Source: Volvox africanus (lineage: Eukaryota; Chlorophyta; Chlorophyceae; Chlamydomonadales; Volvocaceae). From it: a DNA stretch of 64,000 bases. The DNA is taken from assembly GCA_030268105.1 (NCBI GenBank), contig BSDZ01000079.1:1617501-1681500 (forward strand), written 5' to 3'. Below, one piece after another: positions 24,373-37,200 of this stretch. A model generated the notes under the pieces. That model had not been told where the DNA came from and searched no databases. It saw nothing but the letters and a program-made list of their open reading frames with translations. Numbering within the stretch: position 1 is the first letter of the stretch; the number at the start of each line of letters is the position of its first letter. A program made the translations under genes and the position numbers.

Positions 24373-27300
24373 CACAAAAGCAGCAGTTTACAGAGCTAGC
24401 GGTGCAGGTAAGAAATTTAAGTCTTACTCCTTAAGGAGTGCCGCACATTTTGGGCGGCCCGTTGTTATGGATTTAATCCTTACTCAAGCTTAGAATGTAA
24501 CTGAGCAACACTGAAGGAGCTGTATGTTGATGAAGCTTGGGCCGCACCTTGAGTAGGGCCGCATCCAAGGCACGACCATGAGTACGGAACGTTTACCCGT
24601 ACATGTTTCGTCCTCCCACGCGTTCCCTCGCGGCGACCTATTGTCACAGGGTGCCACGTGCGCTAAGGACTCAGGCATGGAGGCTGTGGGAAGAGGTGTG
24701 CGCAGTATGAGCATCATTGGCAGAAATTGCGGCGACGATGTAGCGATTGGTGCGAGAGCAGTGAAAGCAACGGCGCTGCCAGTATCATTGACGAACCAAT
24801 TGGAGCACTCCCTCCTGGCATCCGAAAGGCTTACTCGGGCGGTAGTCGGGCCCAGTGAACGCAGAGCATATCCGACCGAGGTTAAGGCGCCGACCTCTGA
24901 CCTGGCCACTGCCCTTGCCTTTGAGAATTATACGCCATCCGTTGTCGCTTTAAGCTCCACGCCTATTCCATCTCGGCAAGTTGTCCAAACAAGGAAAGAG
25001 CCAGGCTGCGAGACAAGGACCGAGCCGCAGCGGCAAGGGGCTGTCACGTCACGCATGGAACAAAGTGGGGAGGATGGGCAGGGGCTTGGCCTTTCCCCTC
25101 GGGCGAGCGGCGAAGAGGCTTTGTTAGAGGCTTCTCAGCCTGCATCTGGGCCTAGTTCTGGCGAGGCGCCGCGCAGCGCGGTGCAGAATTTACCACCGCC
25201 GCTGCCTCCGTCTCCATCGCTGATGCCATGCGTCCATGAGGGTGCGGCGAAGGCACCGCATCAGGACTCAAAACCTAGAGCTGCAGACGAAGCCTTGACG
25301 GCGCCGCCATCACGCTCAGTTTCGCAACTTCAATCGGAGTTGCAGCAGCAGCAGGCGCATCCGCCGCCGCCACCGCCACAGCAGCAACAGCCGAATGAGG
25401 AAGAGCCGCACCACCACCACCATCACCACCACCACCAACAACAACAACAACAACAACAAGAACAAGAACAAAGACAGCAGCAGCAGTCATCAGGGCGAGC
25501 GGCTCGTAGGGGCAATCGGGTTCAGGAGCGGCCGGGGCAGCAACGGGGTTCTAGCTCATCGGGAGGAGGGGATCCTAGGCCTGGTGGGCCAGCTGGCTAC
25601 TCGGTAGAGTGCAACGGGCGCCCGGGGATGTTCTACCCAAGACTCTACATCATCGTATGCAGGTGGGTCTGGGGCCGTTGCAAAGGTTTGGAAAGGAAGG
25701 GAGTCCAGCGCGAGCGGCGAAGGACAGGCAATGCTCTAATGCAGATTGCGTGAGGTCTATGGGATGGAGGACTTCATCAGGAGCCAGTTTGAGGGGAGGA
25801 TCAATGTGCTTGATTACTGTGTCTGTGCCGAGACGCCCCGCGTGCCCCGCCTTCGCCATGGCCTTCCCTATGCTGGGGATGGGTGCTGTAACGCAAATCG
25901 GAAACATGCACGTGCTAGGGGCAACGCTACGCATCTTGAACGGCATTTCAATTGAGCTGCTTTGCAGTAAAGCATCCATAAATATAAATATATATTGCCA
26001 TGTGCTTGTGGTAGGCCATCTCTCATCTGTGGTACAACTTATAGCACGGGAGACGGGAAGATAGAGTAACGTGGACCCTTTCGAACTTTGACTAAATCAG
26101 GCCTCGCTTCACCGTCATGATAAAGCTTCCTTAATTGTCTACATCTAACTTCTTCTGTTACTGCGAGTGAATAATAAAAATATACACACGACAATTAGAC
26201 AAGCTGTACGCTTTCTGCCTGACAAGCCTCATGGTTTTCATACGGCCAAGTACGGTATAACATGCGTAATCTTTTATAATCCTGATTCTGTGCGATTGAA
26301 CGTAATGTTTCGGGCGTCCTAACGGATTCACGTATTGCACATAACCTCGTTAGTACGACCCGGACAAAACACGTAATGTTATCATCGATGCCGTAATGGC
26401 ATTCTGAGAATTTGTCATCACTTCAGAGTGGGATCTTCATCTCGCATAACGAGTATGGCTAGGCCCCGGCTTCGTGCATTCCTGGATAGCTTTAATTCAT
26501 CGCACGTTGGTGTACGGTTTCCAAAATTTTAAAGCGAGAACGAACAAAGTACTAAAAATAGTAAAGTGCAGTACTAATTTGGTCAGCCACGCTTTGAAAC
26601 CACTCTTGACCGTTCCCTAAAGGATCCTGGTCCTCGGCCTTGCCCTCAACATGCCATAACACCCTGATGCTGGGCCCCTTTGTTTAACGGTACCAGGGCC
26701 GGCCGAGAGTCCCAAAACTTGATATCCACACATGCCACGGACGTAGCTCCCGGCCGGCGCCTTAGTTACCATTATGCCTGTCCCACTCTAAACCCCTCTA
26801 AACCCCCTTCTCGCGACATGCATGGCTCTCGGCTTACTTTGTTCATCAACCCTGGCCCCTCTGAAGCGTGTGGACTGAAAAGCTAGATAGAGAAACGCAT
26901 CGTTGTCACAAATGCTGATAATCACGAAAAAATTCCTTGAATGGAATCGCGCAAAACTGCTGAAACCAGCAGTTGAGTTGAGGATTGCTGTGGGATGTCT
27001 TGTATGTGTATTTTGGACCCGTCCGCTTTTGATCTTCGGCTGGTGATTCCTTCTCACATTCAGAACTACACGCGCAGTCATTTCCGCCCTTCCCGTTCCC
27101 GTCTGCAAATGCTGTGAACATCCCTTTGGATGTTCACAATTTTTTATTGTGGGCTTGCTTGATACTTCAATACTGTTATTTTTACACTTCGATATCCTTG
27201 TTAAGAAGCCTCATGAGGGATCATTTCTCGGACACCGTACCTGCGCACCTTACCGCAGGTGCACAGTATGCCTGCGGGAGTCTCGCAATCGCGGCAAGAG

Positions 27301-30300
27301 CTTCTACCCTTTCGACTTCGAGCGCCACGCCGGCATGGGCGCCAACAAGCGCTGGAAGAACAGCGTGCGCAAGCTCGGAATGTGCAATATCGGTGGTGGC
27401 AGCGGTGCGGGGGCCAGCGGCTCTACATCTTCCTCCGCCGTCACCGGCTGGATCAGCCTGGGACGCTTCATGGACATCAACGGCATTAGATGCGACCAGG
27501 ACGCCCTGGAGCGCTCCTCCACACAGCCTGCGCCGCCGCCCCCAGCCTTTGTGCCCGAGCCAATCGTAGCCACCGCCGTGGCCCAGGTTGACGGCCGCGG
27601 CGCAACCAGCTCCGTGGGCGGAAGCGTTGCCGAGGAACAGCCGCCTCCCGCACAACCGCCTTCGGCACAGCCGCTTACCACACAGCCGCCTATTGCACAG
27701 CCACCAGCAATGGGTACAAGCACCCCACCGCATGCACAGGTGGTGCCTGTGGCCAGCTACAGCCAACTGGGTCCGCGCCACCGCGCAGTGCTGTTCCCCC
27801 ATCTGCCGCCCAATATCCCAAGGATTATGCCACCTGAGCTGCAAGGTGCGTTACTATGCCCCCTGTCCTGCATGACAGGGGGCTGGGAGGCGCGTATGTC
27901 CCTATTACTAAAACTTCCACAGTCAGGGAAGGAGCCCAGAAGAAGGGTGAGAGAGTGCCATCCTCTCATGGCCTCCTGCCCACTGAACCCATTGAACCCG
28001 ATATCCTTTGCCTTACCACCATCCTTTGTTCCTGATCTCACCTCCATATTTCAACTCCCTCCTATGGTCTTTTCGAGGCGAGCGTCTTGCGTACCAAAGA
28101 ATGTGATTTGATTTGACACGCCTTAAATGCAAGCAAGTTCACAAGCCCACAGCACCCAGCACATTTCCCACGGCAGCCCGCATTTCCATTTATCTGCGCT
28201 CTTCGCCCGCACTCATACAATCTATCTATCTCATACATCCTTTCCTTAAGGCGATGAGATGGTGGGCCATCGCATCCGCGTGTACTGGCCGCTCGACAAG
28301 GCGTACTACTCCGGAACTGTGACGTACTTCAACGCGGGATCGCGCTGGCCATACGGCGTTGACTACGATGACGGCGACAACGAAAATATCAACCTAAACA
28401 AGGAGAACTGGCATCTGGATGAGCGAGATCGAAAGCCGCTCCCGCCAGCGCTTCTGGAACGCATCCTGACCATGTCAATCGCGGCGGTGGCAGCTAACGT
28501 GCATCCTGGTGCTACTGTTGCCGTGCCGGGTGCAACGGCAGCCGGGGGCTTACAGCTGTCCGCCATTCCGAGGCATCCCACGGTTGCTGCCCCTGCACCC
28601 GGGTTACCATCAACGTCGCAGTCACCGGATTCGTTTCGGCGCTGCGCCCATCACACCCAAGCGGCCACCCTCCAAGGAGAGGAGGAAAACCGACAACTAA
28701 TTAACTCACCAGCGATTGCGGATGTTGGCGGCAGCGCCGCTGCCCCGGCCATTCCCGGAAGCGGCCCTGTATCGCCCCTGGTAGGGGCGGCCAGGTCGCC
28801 GCCGCCGGGGCGGAGTCTGGGCCAGCAGCCGGGCGCAGGGTCGGCGATGTCTTCCCACCAGGCTTTGGCGGCCTTCGGAGCTCATCTGGCTCTCGCGCTG
28901 CAGACTCGACCTTGCGAGGGAGTAGGGCAGCAGCAGCAGCAGCAGCAGCAGCGGGCCGATGTGGGAAACCTGGTAGAAGGGGAGGGCCAAGGTGCTGGCG
29001 GCTCCCTCGTATGCGGGGAACGCCAAAGGGGACCGCCATCACAGAACCAGCAGCAGCAGTCACAACTGCGAGCCAGCATCAAGGTACAAGTACTCGAGCC
29101 GGGTCAGCTTTCCGAGCCGCTACGGCCTCTCCTCGGCGGTGCGACGGAAATTGTTGAGGTCAAAGCGGGATGGAGAGAGGGCCGAGAAGAGGTGGTGCAT
29201 GGAGGTGTTGCGGGTGCAGCAGACCTCGCTATTGCGGCTGGCAACGGCAGTGACGATGACGCTTCTGACATGGGTATGGTAGATGACCGGGGTACGCCGA
29301 CTGACCCGCGGGTGGGGGCCGTTGTGCCAAGGACATTGGATAGCCGGAGCGACCCATGCAGGCAGCAGAAGCAGATGCTGGAGCAGCGGGAGCAGGAGGG
29401 TAATAATCAGGAGCTGGATCCGCAGCGACCTCACCACAGGGCGGCGTACGGTGCAGTGCCGTTGAGCGACAGCACCGTCCGGGGGGGCCCGGAAGGCACG
29501 TTCGGTGATGCTACCGAGGCGGACGGTCCACAGGGTGCTGCAGGTAGCGAGATGATGGGAGAGAGGTTGGGCGCGGTGGTGGATACAGAGGTAGCGGAGG
29601 TGATAGAGAGTGTAGCGACTGGAATGGCTGCAAAGCAGCATGTGGTGAGTGCGAGGCAAGAGGTGGCGGAGGCAGGGTTGGTGCGGGGGTTAGTCCTGGC
29701 AAGTGCTGACGCTGCTGGTGATATATACCAAAGGACAGGCAGTGCAACGGGGGCCGGAGGTCATGTTAACCTAGATGGGGCTTTCCTCATCAACGTCGAT
29801 GGTGGTGATAGCCACAGTGGCGATGGAGATCTCGGCATCAACGAAAGCGACATCCAGAGCCTTCTGGCGGAGGCGGCTGATGGGGCAGGACAGGAGATGG
29901 AGGACCTGGAGCTGGAGAAGGAGCTACCACAGGATCAAGGCCAAAAGAAACGAGGGCAAGAGCGCGACCTGGAGACGGTGCTGCATGTGGATGACGGGAC
30001 GGGACGAACGGCGACGCAGGATGAGTCGGAGGAGCCCGAGCGGGATATGCCACGAGAGGATAGTGAATTGGAGGCGCGTCGAGATGCAGAGGAGGATGGC
30101 GCGGTGGGGCTGGCAGCGGGCAGCGAAGAAAGCGACCGCGCTGTCCAAGCTTCAGGCCGCCAGCAAGGTATGGCTGGCGGCAACAAACCCGGCGGCTGCA
30201 CTCCTGTCGCTACCCGTGGGCCGTGTGCAGGACAGGCAGCAGCGACGGTAGCGGCGTCTGGGGGCCTCGATGGGGCACTGCTGGTCGTCTGTAACCACGT

Positions 30301-32537
30301 CATGGGTGCATTCCTGCTGCTGCATCAGCTGGTGGCGTGTAACTGCAGTGAATGCTGTGACCGAACGGAAGGCAAGCGGATGTGCTGGACACCCATCGGC
30401 TTCGAAGAGCACGCCGGTGCGTGAAGACCCGACGGGTTGCATGCACCTGTGATTCTCGTGTTGATAAGGTCTTGGGACGTTCTTTGTCATGTCTAGATGA
30501 GGCTTTCCAGATGAAGCTTACCGAACACACGTGCATACCAGACGGTCTACCAGACGCTACATTGATTCATGAGCATTTAAAACGAGGCGCTGTGGTAGAA
30601 GCGATCGCAAGTTATAATTTGGACATGGCCGACATGGCATAAATCTTCACTTGCAGGTATGAGAAGCAGCAAGAAGTGGAAGAATAGCATTCGCCTTGGG
30701 GTGCAGCGGGACGCCTCGGCGACGGCGCAGGGTGTTACAGCAGGCATGGCGCTGGGTGAATGGTTAGACAGGCGGGGGCTGGTGGTGACCCCACGAAAGG
30801 AGCGCCGGCGGCAGATAGACGCAGCGGAGGTGGACCGGTGCATCCAGGTAAGTGATGAGACATGAGGGGAGGTGGGTGGTGGGCGAAAAGGAGATGATTT
30901 CGGAGGACAACGGACTCTGTCACATGGCACTGTACCAATTGCCGGCGATTTCGAAGGCTGGGGACAAGCGCTGAAGACGAGGCGGCGTTGACTGTCGGCG
31001 TTTCATCCCCCCTGTCTATCCTGTTCTAATGATGTGTGTGTGTGCGCGCCTCAGGCACCTGTCACGGTGAACTTGACTCTGCTCAGTGTCGCCACAAAGC
31101 CCGCTGCCGCAAGAGCTGCTGGACCTTTGGCGGGAGCTATCATTCCTGTAAAGGGCAGCGGAAAGAATGGTGGCAAGACAGGCGGTGTTGACACCGCCGT
31201 GTCGGACAAAGGCGTGGCCATGGCGAAGACGGCGCTGCCGCCTCTGCCACCGCTGCCGCCACAAAGCGCAACGACGAGAAAACGAGGGCATAATCCTGTT
31301 TCGGTGATGGCGCCGGGGGTTGACGGCAGCGGAGGTGCTAACGGGGCTGATGCTGACTTGCAAGCTGCGAAGCGGCTGAAGCAGGTTAAGTCAGTGCAGC
31401 GGCGCACTGGCAGCGGCGTAGGCGGCGAGGCCGCGGCGAGCCTTGCCGGCACGAGAGGACCTGCCACAGCGCCCGGTGGCTTGCAAAGAGCGTCGATGGA
31501 GCTGGGTGCGGTGGTAGGCGATGCAAAGACGAGCAAGGCTGGTGATGTGGGCACGGATCAAGACTCCAGTGGCGCCGAGTTCGGGACAAGTGGTTACAAG
31601 GTGAGCCTTCATCCGGAGAGCCACTTCGCGACGCGCCTAAACAACAACAGCAGCAACAAAAGGTGATGAAACGAAAACGAGTTGCAGGACGTTCGCCCAG
31701 TTCCTTACTTGCTTCGTTTATATGCCTAGGACTTGGGAGGGAATATGCTGCGCTGGTGTCGCAGTATGCTCATGGGTTGTGCCCCTTGTGCGACAACTGT
31801 GCAACAGAAGTTCACATCCCTTTTTGCAAGACGCCGTTTTAAGGTCGCCTGTGCCGCGAACCGAATGTCTTTGGTACAGGTGCTGCGCTGTAGCACCCCA
31901 CCTGGTTACGAGATCTTTTGCCTGGTCCCAGGATACCAGGTGAGGCATTAAGGGTGCAATTTGGGTTGACCTGGCGCGCCTTTCAGCTTTCGGCATATGC
32001 GTGGAAAGTAGGGACGCCGGAATACATTTCTAAAGCTGTTATCAATTATGTGGTGGGAAGCCGGATGCAAACACGGAGGCAGGACCGTGTTTGGGAAATC
32101 TGACGCGCAATTGGGCTGGGTCTCGGCAGGTCGGGGATGGAAGGCAGGAGCTGGTGCAAGCATATGTCCCTACATGTCCTCCCCGCACACCATACGTGCT
32201 TGCCTTACCGCGTTTGGTCAATCCGCTGACCTGCTGTCCGGTAGCTGCTTCGGGGGACACGTCAGAAAGCTCGCCTACCCTTAATCGGGCCTCGTCACGG
32301 CCTCTTGGCGACCGATGTGCCGATGAACGTGTGCAGATCGACGAGGTTTCCGTGCGAGCTTACGACAGCGGCAAGCTGATTATCCGCGCGCAGCCGCACG
32401 ACATAGAGCGTGCAGGGCTGTGGGGTATTTCCCCACTTTGCCACATCGTCCAGCTGCCGCGGGCTGTGCGGGCAGAGAGTGCCCAGGCACTAATGACCTT
32501 GCACGGCCAGTTGTACATCCGAGTCAACGACACCTGA
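23588..32537 (+). CDS. SAND-Tudor-SAND protein with probable C-terminal alpha-crystallin domain, about 1,830-1,850 aa
   Basis: Exons: 23588-23608 (tentative, MSAPLAK), 23880-24407, 24557-25662, 27259-27845, 28251-30416, 30657-30847, 31055-31600, 31730-31939, 32337-32537. All phases fit. SAND 1 spans the 25662/27259 junction: a VECNGRPG and CRCTVC part, then FERHAGMGANKRWKNSVRKL and WISLGRF. A Tudor-like module opens the 28251 exon (VGHRIRVYWPLDKAYYSGTV ... YDDGDNENINL). SAND 2 spans 30416/30657: CNCSECC, FEEHAGMRSSKKWKNSIRL, LGEWLDRRG. The last two exons encode an HSP20-like fold: GYEIFCLVPGYQ, GKLIIRA, WGISPL, LHGQLYIRV. SAND modules bind DNA or chromatin and Tudor modules read methylated residues, so a nuclear chromatin role is likely. 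Poly-Gln, a His/Gln run and an acidic linker fill the gaps. Start alternatives are ATG 23931 or ATG 24578. If the 31601 donor is unused, translation stops at 31666. Confidence 0.8.
24328..24370 (+). repeat. CAG repeat encoding poly-Gln
   Basis: About 14 CAG triplets in the N-terminal exon of the SAND gene, encoding an uninterrupted Gln run just before the donor at 24408. It lies in a low-complexity region with no domain. Confidence 0.85.
25411..25489 (+). repeat. CAC/CAA triplet run encoding His then Gln tracts
   Basis: Consecutive CAC/CAT triplets, then CAA/CAG with a few GAA, encode about ten His followed by a Gln/Glu-rich tract, roughly 150 nt before the first SAND segment. Confidence 0.85.
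27113..27138. other. Perfect 11-bp hairpin in the large SAND-gene intron
   Basis: TGTGAACATCC, a 4-nt loop CTTT, then GGATGTTCACA form a perfect inverted repeat followed by a T-rich stretch. It lies 120 nt before the acceptor at 27259, in the 1.6-kb intron 25663-27258 that interrupts the first SAND domain. No function is known; the rest of the intron shows no coding content. Confidence 0.6.
28928..28951 (+). repeat. CAG run encoding poly-Gln in the Tudor exon
   Basis: Eight CAG triplets encode a Gln tract in the linker between the Tudor and second SAND modules. Confidence 0.8.
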
Positions 32538-32574
32538 CGCTTGAGAGACGGTATCTCAGTCTATGGGTGACGTG

Positions 32575-32579
32575 TGTAA
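32575..32579 (+). other. TGTAA polyadenylation signal, SAND-Tudor gene
   Basis: The volvocine polyadenylation motif TGTAA lies 38 nt after the stop at 32537. It supports 32337-32537 as a true terminal coding exon. Confidence 0.5.
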
Positions 32580-34245
32580 GGGAAGAGAGGAGGGTACCTC
32601 GTGGCTGCATGGTTCGGTGGATGGTTGGGCGGTTTGATGGGCATGGACGTGATTTGGTTGCGTGGTGGGCCCCTAGTCGTAGCGCTCCGAGCCAGGTAGA
32701 AACGTCAAGGGCCCAACTGTTTCCTTGCGGGGTTCCAGGGAGCTCCTGCAGGCAGATTTCAGCAGACATGCTGCGCCTGCAACAAGGCTACAAACATTCC
32801 TGCGAATTGGAACGTGGGAATTGGGAAGGCGGCCAAGGCAAGCTGAGTGCTGTACGCGCCCTAACTTATTGCGAAGTACCACAGCGTGGGGTTGATAAAG
32901 TAATTGCCGTGGCTCTGCTGCGGGATCCTTAGTGGGAGGAACAAGGACGCACGGACTGAGGTGCTACAACTCATTTTGGGACCGGTCGGCCCTCATGGAG
33001 CGACGAATACCCATACGCATGTTTAAGTTTGACTTTTAACGTACCCTGCATATCAGGTGGGTCGATTGGTGTGCAATTTGCGAGCTCTGGCAAGGAAAGA
33101 CCCCAACGGCTCCTGCGAAGGTTCGTGGGAGGTGCACATTAGGGCTGACGCGAGTTTACAATTGTAGGACAATTGTGCCTCACACATGTGTCTTAAGAAA
33201 TTGGTTTTGGATGTATTCCCTTGTATGGAACCACTTGAGCAGTTGGTAGCAACCATTCCAGACACCGCAGGACGAAGCGTCAAGGAGCGCGATAAATCGA
33301 CACATAATAAAATCGCCTGAAACGAACTTGAAGTCGTTGCTATGAAACAACCTGAGAGCTCCTAGTTTCCAGGGAGATGAGCCTTTCACCAGTGCCAGTC
33401 TAATTGACACAACATCGACTATATTGTTAGGTCAATTCTATAACAACTGACCTGAGATGTCGGAAACACAGTTGTATGAGGTACAGGTTACGGCGCAAGA
33501 TTTGCAAATCAATGCGATGTAAGAACAACATCAGCGAAATATTGCGCATAATATGTGTTTTTTGGGGCAAGTACAGCGATCGTGTTACCCAGGGCGAGTA
33601 CCTGCAAGTCCGTAGACGACGCAGAGTTCTAGCGGTCGTACGTAACGGTCATGCCGAATGTAATGGCTCACTTTGCAGCAGTTCTACACACAGCCATCAG
33701 CTTAGAGCAATATTCCAAAACATATGATGAAGTTTCTGTACATCCAACGCGAATGAACAGGTTGATACGGATTACAAATGACAGTACGTAAGGGGTGTGC
33801 CAACAGTCCCCTAAAGCGCATACACCCGCACGATTGGGACTCTGCGACGTCAAATTTGCTTGGGACTAGCTACGTTTTATTCGAATTCTGTGAATATATA
33901 CTGCCCAAGTTGATAGGAAGAAATCTCTGCAGTTAGTCCTTGTGGCCTATGCATCAGCCTGCAGTGAGAAGAAAATAGCTTATACCACAGAATATTTTGC
34001 AAAATCGATACCTGAGGTGAGAGACTTGGCTTGGGACCTTACGTTTGTCCGACTCTTAATCCTTGTCGACTGATATCGCCATGGCAGCGAAGGAGCCCAG
34101 CTACAGGCAATCTCATAATTACTATTTGAAGTGGACTTTGTTTGTTTCGTGGGCGCTGTGCCCTCATAGTTTGTCACACTCCTTCAGCAAAAGCTCTCTG
34201 CCTTGCATTTTTATTCTCTTCGTAGGTTTTGAGGACTCAACCGGT
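32580..34245. other. Intergenic region before the receptor kinase
   Basis: About 1.7 kb without a supportable exon. It should carry the promoter and 5' UTR of the receptor kinase. A possible 5'-UTR splice acceptor (TTCGTAG) sits at 34219-34225, some 20 nt before the chosen ATG. Confidence 0.5.
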
Positions 34246-37200
34246 ATGGCGCCTTCGGGCGCCGGGCTGTACACCGTGGGCTGCTTGCTTCCCTTGTTAC
34301 TTGCAGCCCTGGGCTGGGTCCGCGCCGAACCCAACGTCACTGCACCGGTTAATTCTCAGTGTCTAAGCTTAGATGATCGTATTGAAGCAGCTCTCAGCTT
34401 TGGGACACTGCGGCCAAATGTCACACTTGGACCGGGTTGCCATATCATCACGCGTAACTTCGCCTGCACGCCAATTAGCAGCTCCTTGGCCATAGATGGA
34501 TCGGAGACTGACGTCAGCACCTGGGACATGGACTTCGCCGTCTACCAGTTTTCCGTGGAACCGGGTAAGAAGCCCGTGCCTCGGGCAGTGAAAGGGGCTG
34601 CCACGACATTGTCCTGATGTGCCTGCAACCAGTGATGTTACGGGTGCCTTAATAGAAGGGGTGCCTTAATAGGCACTCTTCCCCGTCAAGCGGAAGTGAA
34701 CTTCGTTCTCCGTAATGCTCTTCTCCCAAATGCGGCGCTGTCGCCTCCTGACGCCGTCCTCCCCAACAACATTTGGCACTGCCCATCCTTAAAACAACCC
34801 GCAGGGGTAATTGTCACCCTCAGGAACCTTGTCCTGTCGCGTGCGCTGGTGTTTACCTCCACAAATGCGGACCTGCAGCCCCAGGGAGATTTACTCGCCC
34901 TGCAGCTGGCCATCTTCCACATGCGGCCAGGCAGCCGGTTAGTGCTGCAGAACGCCACTGTGCAGACACGATGCACGTCGCTCACGTATTATTTGAACAA
35001 GCTCCCGGGGATTCAGGTAAGCGGCCCCGAGATCAGCATCCACTTCAGGCCTCCCACGCTGCATGGGGATTACACCCGCATTTCAGGTCCTGCCCCGCGG
35101 TGAGGTGACCCACATGGTGATCTGGGGCAGGGGACAGCGTGCTGAATTGGTCGTGGCAGCTCAGCTATTGTACCAGTGTGCGCGAGGAGATTCGCTAGCG
35201 TTGGACACCAAGTGTGAGCCACAGCACGCCATGGCCGGGTAACCTGATCTGGGAGGTAGAAAGGGGTGGGCTCGGTATCAATGACCGAGTGAACAATCGC
35301 CAGGCATCGTGCTGCAAGTTCTAATTGACGTTGTTACCTCGCGCTGCTGAAATCATAACGTCTGGGAGCAGGCGCGGGGCAGAACTTACTTGCTCAACTC
35401 CATGCCTTGCCGATAACCACATACTACATTGTTTTGCTCGAAAAGATATGCGCTGCTTTAGGGAAGTCATTCACGTTCCCGAAAAAGGCATCCACAAACC
35501 CTGACAGACTGACCGAGCGAATGATTGATTCGTAAATGACTGATGTTAATCTCCCCCCCCCCCGCAGCCCTCTGCTCCGACTGTGCTACCTTTTGGGACC
35601 ACCAGCATTGGCGCCGTGACGTTACTGAACGTTACTGTCAGCTGCGACCAAGGCCTAGAACTGTTAAGCCCCGTGGACTTGTACGTGCACAGCGCTCCGA
35701 TGCTGAAGTCGTTTCTAGCTGCGGCCAGCGCACTGTCCATACGAGCTACGTTCCATGTGATGGAGAACCTTACCTTACCGTACATACCACCACGAACGTA
35801 CACTGGCGATGCAGTAGACCAAAACGATGGGCTGGTGACGGATACCATTATTAGCGGTTCAAACACCTCTGCGCTCACATATGTGGATTCTAACTTCACT
35901 TCATCGTGGCTCACCGTCCAGTGGCCAGCGCGCCTGACGCTGCAACGTCTGGTGCTAACGCGGTTGTACGAGACAATCGTGCCGGGTGGTAGCAACGGCC
36001 TGCTTGTGGGCGGGCTACCGTTGGCGATGGTGAAGGTCACTGGTAGCGCGACGCAACCAATACGATACTTTGAAAATGTCACTATCGTCGTGCCGCAGTA
36101 CGAGGTCACGGAGATGACGTATTGGTGCATTATGTTTAGCGTTGGCACGCCGGAGGTCAAATTTGTGGCAGATTTTCTGCGGTCCTATGTCTGGCCTAAC
36201 AGTTTCGATGTTTTCGATTCCACCCAACTGTACCTGGAACGAGTTCGCACCGTATCCAGCATGTATGTGCGCGTGCTGCTGACGAGCCAGGCCCCACCGG
36301 GGGTTCCATTTGTTAACTCTGGGCCGCCGGTGGCAGTGGCGACGTACCAACATGTCCAGCCGCCGCTCTTCATCGTTGGGACGGGCAAGGACTGGGCGAA
36401 CGCAGTAGCGCCCGTCTTGCCGCAAGATACCTGGCCGAGCCCGCCTAGGTCGTCATTGTCAGGGACCGTCATTACCAACGGCAGCGGTAGTGATTCGCTG
36501 CCGGCCTTGGTGCTCATTAACGGCACCGTGACACTGCAACCATCGGATGTGCAGGTGTTACGTGGTGGGGGCATGCGGGTCGTAAGGCGCAGCGTGGTGA
36601 TCACGTCGATGCGGCAGGGATGCAGAAGCGGCGACCCGGCCTGCCCGCCGGCGATCCTGGACATGAGCGACATCATGGACGCGATGCGGCTAGAGGGGCT
36701 GAACACCACGGTGGTATTTATGGGGATCAGGTTGCGCAATTTCAATTCGACGATCACCATGCAAAGCATTGATTCGGCAACTGCAGACCCGAACACGGTC
36801 GGTGGCTTCTTCAAGTTTGACAGGTGCGTCTTTTAACCGCCACATGCCGGCTGCATATCTATATGAATGTCAATATGGGTTGTCTGGTTGTCACTGATTT
36901 GCTGCCTAACCAACGCACCCACGCACCTCCCCTCTGCCTTCCATGTTATGGCCGTGAACGGACTTAATCTCACGCCGCTCTTCGTGTTCATGTTATGCGC
37001 TTAGTTTCGATATGAATTGTGTGATGGCATTGATGATCTGCAGATCGTCCGTCCACGTCTCCTTGGAGTCGGTGACCGTGGAGGTTAAGGCCAATGTTTT
37101 TGCAGGCCTCTACCGCCTCGTGTCCCTCAGGCCGCGTGGCGGCAACGCAGGTGTGGCAAATTCGCCCGTTGAAAGGGGGGATGTGGATGCGGATGCGGAT

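Noticed and set aside
27259..27567. Call of the SAND gene as a regA/VARL-family gene
   Set aside because: VARL proteins also carry a SAND-type domain, but I could not confirm VARL-specific motifs, and the Tudor and ACD parts do not fit that family as I know it.
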